47,692 bases of DNA from Chitinophagaceae bacterium (GTDB lineage: Bacteria; Bacteroidota; Bacteroidia; Chitinophagales; Chitinophagaceae). The notes under the pieces were generated by a model that made no database searches, was not told where the DNA came from, and worked only from the letters and a program-made list of their open reading frames with translations. Positions 44,481 to 47,692 of this stretch are shown here, one piece after another. The stretch covers positions 1 to 47,692 of the forward strand of contig JAEUVK010000037.1 of NCBI GenBank assembly GCA_016787135.1. The letters are read 5' to 3'. Each line of letters starts with the position of its first letter. The stretch's first letter is position 1. Position numbers and translations under genes: made by a program.

Positions 44481-44550
44481 TCTCGCAGCGGCGCTAAGGC
44501 GCAACGAATAAACCGATTTTCCAGCGCTGCGTCGTGGCGCCGTTGCGAGA
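44481..44550. repeat. GC-rich palindromic repeat, left border of island
   Basis: The arm 44481-44506 (starting TCTCGCAGCGGCGC) and the inverted arm 44525-44550 agree at 21 of 26 positions, with three further G-U pairs, around an 18-nt AT-rich loop. A third copy of the arm lies at 47667-47692, at the window's end. It resembles REP-like intergenic repeats and could also end transcription of the protease gene. Confidence 0.65.
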
Positions 44551-44580
44551 TATTTATATTAGGGTTAGAAGCCTTTTTTA

Positions 44581-45573
44581 TCAGCTGCGTATAAGGTTTA
44601 TCACCAGTTTTATCATGATCTCTTTATCATCCGGGTTACTTTGAGCGACTAGTAATGCAAGCGCTACCAAAGCGTTGTCATTTATTTTGAGTTCCCCTGA
44701 TCTTTTAAAGCGGTGTTTATTCTTTTCGAGAAACCATACAAATAAAAATGCACCAATTCTTTTATTGCCGTCTGTGAAAGGATGGTTCTTGATAACAAAA
44801 TACAATAAATGCGCTGCCTGTTCTTCAATGCTTTTATAGAGATATTCACCACCGAAGGTTTGTACAACAGAATTCAATAAACTTTCAAAGCCTCGATCCC
44901 GTTCATTGCCAAACAAACCGGAAGCTTCTTTCTTTTTAATAAGTTGTTTCTTCAGTTCTTCAATAGCCTTTACTGCTTCGCCGTATTCAATTTCATAGGT
45001 TATGTTTTCATTCAGCTTTTTATCCGGCAGGTTGTTGCTGTCAAACTGGTTTAATAAGATAAAGCTTTGGGTGTAGCTGGTTATTATTTCCAGCAACCCT
45101 TTTGCCTCCGTTGCACTCAACTGTTCTGTGTTACCGGATTGCCCGATAAGATTGACAGCCCGTTTTAACTCCTCAACATTTTGCTGCATTTGCTGCAGGC
45201 GTTTTTCATTGAGGGTATAACCGTTTACCAAATGATCTTTCAATCTTTGAGTAGCCCATTGACGGAACTGGGTGCCCCGTTTGGATTTAACCCGGTAACC
45301 GACAGAGATAATGACATCAAGATTATATGCCTCCACCTCCCTGGAAACCATTCTGTTGGCCTCTTTTTGAACTGTCAAATATTTTTTGACAGTTGCCTTT
45401 CTTTTTAATTCGCCTTCCTTATAAATCTGGCGAATATGATGGCTAATGTTTTGTTTTGAACTTGAAAACAATTCAACCATTTGCGATTGATTTAGCCACA
45501 CAGTATCCTCTTCAAAGTTTACTTCAATCTCAGTCTGCTTATCCTTTGTTTGGTATATTTCGATCTGGTTCAT
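44581..45573 (-). CDS. RhuM family protein with C-terminal Fic/Doc domain
   Basis: This 330-aa cytosolic protein has an N-terminal RhuM-like region (about 1-125; TVWLNQSQMVELF, NISHHIRQIYKEGEL, YNLDVIISVGYRVKS, GTQFRQWAT). A coiled linker (125-160) leads to a Fic/Doc domain with HPFTDGNKR (264-272). DGNKR rather than GNGR is nearer to the Doc kinase-type motif than to AMPylating Fic. RhuM was named from a Salmonella pathogenicity island; its role is unknown. No Phd-type antitoxin is adjacent. It is the first gene inside the repeat-bounded accessory island, transcribed leftwards. Confidence 0.88.
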   Translation of the reverse strand: MNQIEIYQTKDKQTEIEVNFEEDTVWLNQSQMVELFSSSKQNISHHIRQIYKEGELKRKATVKKYLTVQKEANRMVSREVEAYNLDVIISVGYRVKSKRGTQFRQWATQRLKDHLVNGYTLNEKRLQQMQQNVEELKRAVNLIGQSGNTEQLSATEAKGLLEIITSYTQSFILLNQFDSNNLPDKKLNENITYEIEYGEAVKAIEELKKQLIKKKEASGLFGNERDRGFESLLNSVVQTFGGEYLYKSIEEQAAHLLYFVIKNHPFTDGNKRIGAFLFVWFLEKNKHRFKRSGELKINDNALVALALLVAQSNPDDKEIMIKLVINLIRS

Positions 45574-45613
45574 TTTTTAAAATTACTAAAGTGTTCAATG
45601 AGAAAATTGTGTA

Positions 45614-45877
45614 CTAATCATATTTAAAGAAAGCTCCTCGCTCGATTGCTAAAACAATATGTGTTTCATTCCTTAGCTGTTCTTCGGTCAAATCTTCCTC
45701 ATAAGAGTCGTCTATTTCATTATGTACATCGAATGTCTTTGTTTCGGGGAAATAGGTTATTCGTTTACTACTTCTACATATTCCGCCAGCTAGAAGCATA
45801 AAGAATTCGGCCATTCCTTTTCGGTCGTCATATATCGCTTCTTGTTTCAATTGTTCGACAGAGGTAATCTTTTTCAT
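45614..45877 (-). CDS. Hypothetical 87-aa protein
   Basis: I do not recognise this family. The protein is acidic (EIDDSYEEDLTEEQLRNE, 54-71) with a short hydrophobic stretch FFMLLAGGI (25-33) and no signal peptide. One Cys (C34) precedes RSSKRITYF. The DNA is clearly AT-rich: the line 45721-45780 counts 20 G+C of 60. It is 40 bp upstream of the RhuM-Doc gene on the same strand and diverges from the C-protein-like regulator across a 78-bp gap with a C-box-like site. It could be part of the island's defence or toxin-antitoxin content, but that is guesswork. Confidence 0.6.
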   Translation of the reverse strand: MKKITSVEQLKQEAIYDDRKGMAEFFMLLAGGICRSSKRITYFPETKTFDVHNEIDDSYEEDLTEEQLRNETHIVLAIERGAFFKYD

Positions 45878-45905
45878 GATTTAGGTTTATGCAAAATTAA
45901 GAAAT

Positions 45906-45934
45906 GACCCTTAAAGTCCGTTGACTTAAAAGCC
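45906..45934. promoter_or_regulatory. C-box-like operator
   Basis: The palindrome AAGTC (45914-45918), CGTT, GACTT (45923-45927) lies inside a longer GACC...AGTC-GACT...AGCC pattern, 22 nt before the regulator's ATG. It matches the core of C-boxes bound by restriction-modification controller proteins, where AGTC and GACT flank a CCGT centre. Outer half-site spacing is irregular. Confidence 0.5.
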
Positions 45935-45955
45935 ACAAAATCTGACCTTCCTGGC

Positions 45956-46177
45956 ATGGATATTAAACTTAAAGTTGGTCAACGAATAAAAGAGCTACGA
46001 AAAGAACTTGAACTATCTCAAGAAGCATTAGCAAACGAAGCTGAAGTAGATAGGACCTATGTAACCGATGTCGAGAACGGCAGGAGAAATGTTTCATTGG
46101 AAATACTGGAAAGATTAATTAAAGCTCTCAAAGTCTCGATTTCTGAATTTTTTAATAGCAAAGAGTTTAAAAAATAG
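45956..46177 (+). CDS. XRE-family regulator, controller (C) protein-like
   Basis: This 73-aa HTH_3 protein consists of little more than its DNA-binding domain: VGQRIKELRKELELSQEALANEAEVDRTYVTDVENGRRNVSLEILERL in pieces at 7-54. Its size, the recognition-helix region DRTYVTDVENGRRN and the dimerising end LKVSISEFF are typical of C proteins that time restriction enzyme expression. Its stop overlaps the GTG start of the nuclease gene by one base (TAGTG), and a C-box-like site lies just upstream. It probably represses or activates its own operon. No methyltransferase accompanies it. Confidence 0.85.
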   Translation: MDIKLKVGQRIKELRKELELSQEALANEAEVDRTYVTDVENGRRNVSLEILERLIKALKVSISEFFNSKEFKK

Positions 46178-46881
46178 TGGCAATTTATCCCGGAGATATT
46201 ATCTCTCATGCAGAGATGTGTATGGAGGAAGGCATCAGCCTTCAAAAAGGGATGAACTTTCGTGTTAAAGGCGGAACTACTGTTATACTAATGTCTTTAC
46301 GAAAAGGTGCTCCTTATGCAGATAGAGTAGAGGAAGATGGAGAAATTCTTATTTACGAAGGGCATGACGTTCCAAAAAATTTGGCTAAGTATCCTAAATC
46401 CGTTGATCAGCCCGACTATACTCCACGAGGCACATTAACAGAAAATGGGAAATTTTTTCAAGCGGCGATGAATTATAGAGATGGAAAGGCTTCTGCAGAA
46501 TTGATTAAGGTTTACGAAAAAATTAAAGATGGAATTTGGGCTTATAACGGAGTCTTTGAATTAGTAGATGCTTGGATTGAAAAATCAGAAGAAAGAAATG
46601 TTTTCAAATTCAAGCTACACATAACGGACAAAACAATTGACCAAAAAGAAAAACGAGCTGTTGAATTAAAAGACTTAGATCACAATAGAATGATTCCAAC
46701 TTCTGTTAAACTTGAAGTTTGGAAACGAGACAAAGGGCAATGTGTTCAATGTGGAAGTAAAGACAATTTACATTTTGATCATATACTACCTTATTCAAAA
46801 GGTGGGACTTCTTTAAAGGCCGAGAATATTCAATTACTTTGTGCGAGGCATAACTTAGAAAAACGAGATAAGATACAATAG
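46177..46881 (+). CDS. SRA-like/HNH endonuclease, candidate type IV restriction enzyme
   Basis: 234 aa, GTG start overlapping the regulator's stop. The N-terminal half (about 25-150) has an SRA/YDG-like layout: VKGGTTVILM, EILIYEGHD, LTENGKFFQAA, then IKDGIWAYNGVFELVDAW, with YNG (123-125) where SRA domains have YDG. The C-terminal HNH domain has C189/C192, FDHILPYSKGG (H202), ENIQLL (N217) and CARHN (C222, H225). SRA-HNH proteins such as ScoMcrA and TagI cut DNA carrying modified cytosine. So this is probably a methylation-dependent defence nuclease under C-protein control. DNA is AT-rich (22 of 60 G+C at 46321-46380). The SRA call rests on pattern only. Confidence 0.75.
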   Translation: MAIYPGDIISHAEMCMEEGISLQKGMNFRVKGGTTVILMSLRKGAPYADRVEEDGEILIYEGHDVPKNLAKYPKSVDQPDYTPRGTLTENGKFFQAAMNYRDGKASAELIKVYEKIKDGIWAYNGVFELVDAWIEKSEERNVFKFKLHITDKTIDQKEKRAVELKDLDHNRMIPTSVKLEVWKRDKGQCVQCGSKDNLHFDHILPYSKGGTSLKAENIQLLCARHNLEKRDKIQ

Positions 46882-46897
46882 AGTTATTGTCAGCATT

Positions 46898-46987
46898 TCA
46901 GACCCTGCCGGTAGGCAAGTTTGTATCCTTTGCCCCTATGCGGCTCATGTTATAGCTACGGGTCTTTTTATCATGTACGTCGGCCAT
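46898..46987 (-). pseudogene. vsr: Truncated vsr (very short patch repair endonuclease) remnant
   Basis: From the ATG at complement 46985-46987 a 29-codon frame reads MADVHDKKTRSYNMSRI, the typical N-terminus of Vsr mismatch endonucleases. It then diverges (GAKDTNLPTGRV, stop), where a full gene would continue KGKDTKPE and run to about 140 aa. The break falls at a small palindrome (TGCC-GGTA-GGCA, 46906-46917). Vsr genes travel with cytosine methyltransferases, so this points to a lost or rearranged restriction-modification locus. It is too short to be functional. Confidence 0.75.
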
Positions 46988-47074
46988 GCTGCAAAATTAT
47001 CACCCGTCATCTGTTTTTGAGATACCGACACAAGAGAATAAAAATCCCTAATTTCAAATCAATTATTTCCCTCC

Positions 47075-47662
47075 ATGACAGATCCTGAAAAACTTTTTTT
47101 AGCCATTTCCCATTTCGCCGGGCTCAGCAAAGAAGCCTTTGAGCTGTCCGAACCATTATGGCAATACCATGAATATAAAAAAGGGGATGTGTTCAATAAA
47201 CAACGATCGGTTTGCCGGTATATGGGTTTTGTATTGCAGGGTGTGTTCCGTTCCTATATCATAGATGGCAAAACCGGTGAAGAAAAAAATGTATTTCTTT
47301 ATTCGGCCAATGGCTTCGTGGTCACATTCAAAAGTTTTATCAATCAAATACCCTGCGATTACCATACACAGGCCGTCACCGATGCGGCTACCATGCAACT
47401 ACATATCACCGACCTTATGAGGCTCTACAAACAATCACATGAGTGGTCAACCTTTGGCCGCCTGCTGGCGCAGGAAGCCTTTAACGTGGTGATGACCCGT
47501 GTAGAAGGGTTTATGTTCAAAACTCCCGAAGAAAGATACCTCGATCTTATCAACCAGCACCCCGATATTTTCAATACCGTTCCGCTTTACCATATCTCCT
47601 CCTATCTTGGCATACAGGGGCCCTCGCTCAGCCGCATCCGCAAAAGAATTTTGAGCAGGTAG
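47075..47662 (+). CDS. Crp/Fnr-family transcriptional regulator
   Basis: This 195-aa protein has a cyclic-nucleotide-binding-like beta-roll (about 20-120; KKGDVFNKQRSVCRYMGFVLQG, FVVTFKSFI) and the long dimer helix (about 120-150). The C-terminus is a winged-helix region (PLYHISSYLGIQGPSLSRIRKRI, 169-193). The cAMP phosphate-binding consensus is absent, as in many Bacteroidetes Crp/Fnr proteins, and there is no Fnr-like Cys cluster. The ligand and targets are unknown. It lies between the vsr remnant and the right-hand repeat; its GC content is back to the level of the backbone. Confidence 0.88.
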   Translation: MTDPEKLFLAISHFAGLSKEAFELSEPLWQYHEYKKGDVFNKQRSVCRYMGFVLQGVFRSYIIDGKTGEEKNVFLYSANGFVVTFKSFINQIPCDYHTQAVTDAATMQLHITDLMRLYKQSHEWSTFGRLLAQEAFNVVMTRVEGFMFKTPEERYLDLINQHPDIFNTVPLYHISSYLGIQGPSLSRIRKRILSR

Positions 47663-47666
47663 TATA

Positions 47667-47692
47667 TCTCGCAGCGGCGCCACGTCGCAGCG
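47667..47692 (+). repeat. Copy of GC-rich repeat, right border of island
   Basis: 47667-47692 (TCTCGCAGCGGCGC, then CACGTCGCAGCG) matches the inverted right arm of the element at 44525-44550 at 24 of 26 positions. The element is cut by the window's end, so its second arm cannot be seen. Confidence 0.65.

Overview
The window looks like the chromosome of a Bacteroidetes bacterium, most likely of the Chitinophagaceae or a close relative. The signs are the protein families present (S46 dipeptidyl peptidase, OM beta-barrel/TonB receptor, DUF2480, DUF5777, GH92, tricorn-type S41), TAnnTTTG -7 boxes, weak Shine-Dalgarno sites and many lipoprotein signals. No rRNA, tRNA, CRISPR array or transposase gene was seen.

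Layout. 1-811 is a 3'-truncated nadA. The 600 bp gap beside it is AT-rich and holds a cluster of DnaA-box-like sites, a candidate replication origin or operator array. 1416-10803 carries envelope and turnover genes: an S46 peptidase (DPP11-like), a PpiD-like foldase, DUF2480, an outer-membrane receptor and an M28 peptidase.

10954-18174 is the most interesting locus. Two divergent operons face each other. The left one encodes two lipoproteins with CX4CH-type haem motifs and a DUF5777 beta-barrel. The right one encodes a 77-aa Tat-like protein, a Tat-exported four-cluster Fe-S protein, an NrfD/ActC-type quinol subunit, an anchored periplasmic protein and a monohaem cytochrome c. Both promoters share a Pho-box-like direct repeat exactly 12 nt before a -7 element, so they probably form one regulon. 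The parts resemble an alternative-complex-III/Psr module without its large molybdopterin-like subunit, paired with possible outer-membrane electron carriers. That pairing is an inference.

18262-27043 is housekeeping and accessory: an OmpA lipoprotein, an MFS exporter, GTP-type PEP carboxykinase, an AspT-family transporter, an ArsC-like protein, CmoA, an ICMT-like methyltransferase and Nfu.

27121-35502 is a urate/allantoin catabolic locus. PuuD (membrane urate oxidase with a cytochrome c tail) diverges from allB-allC-allE-uraD-uraH. Two genes not standard for the pathway follow in the same direction: a CitE/malate-synthase-like protein that could consume glyoxylate, and a saccharopine-dehydrogenase-like protein. 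A perfect 9-bp inverted repeat lies in the PuuD/allB promoter gap.

35770-44475 has an orphan NarL-type regulator, a WG-repeat protein, a GH92 alpha-mannosidase, an NTF2-like lipoprotein and a tricorn-type protease.

44481-47692 is an AT-rich accessory island between two copies of one GC-rich repeat. It holds a RhuM-Doc/Fic fusion, an unknown 87-aa protein, a C-protein-like regulator with a C-box-like operator, a GTG-started SRA-like/HNH nuclease (candidate modification-dependent type IV restriction enzyme), a 29-codon remnant of vsr, and a Crp/Fnr-family regulator.
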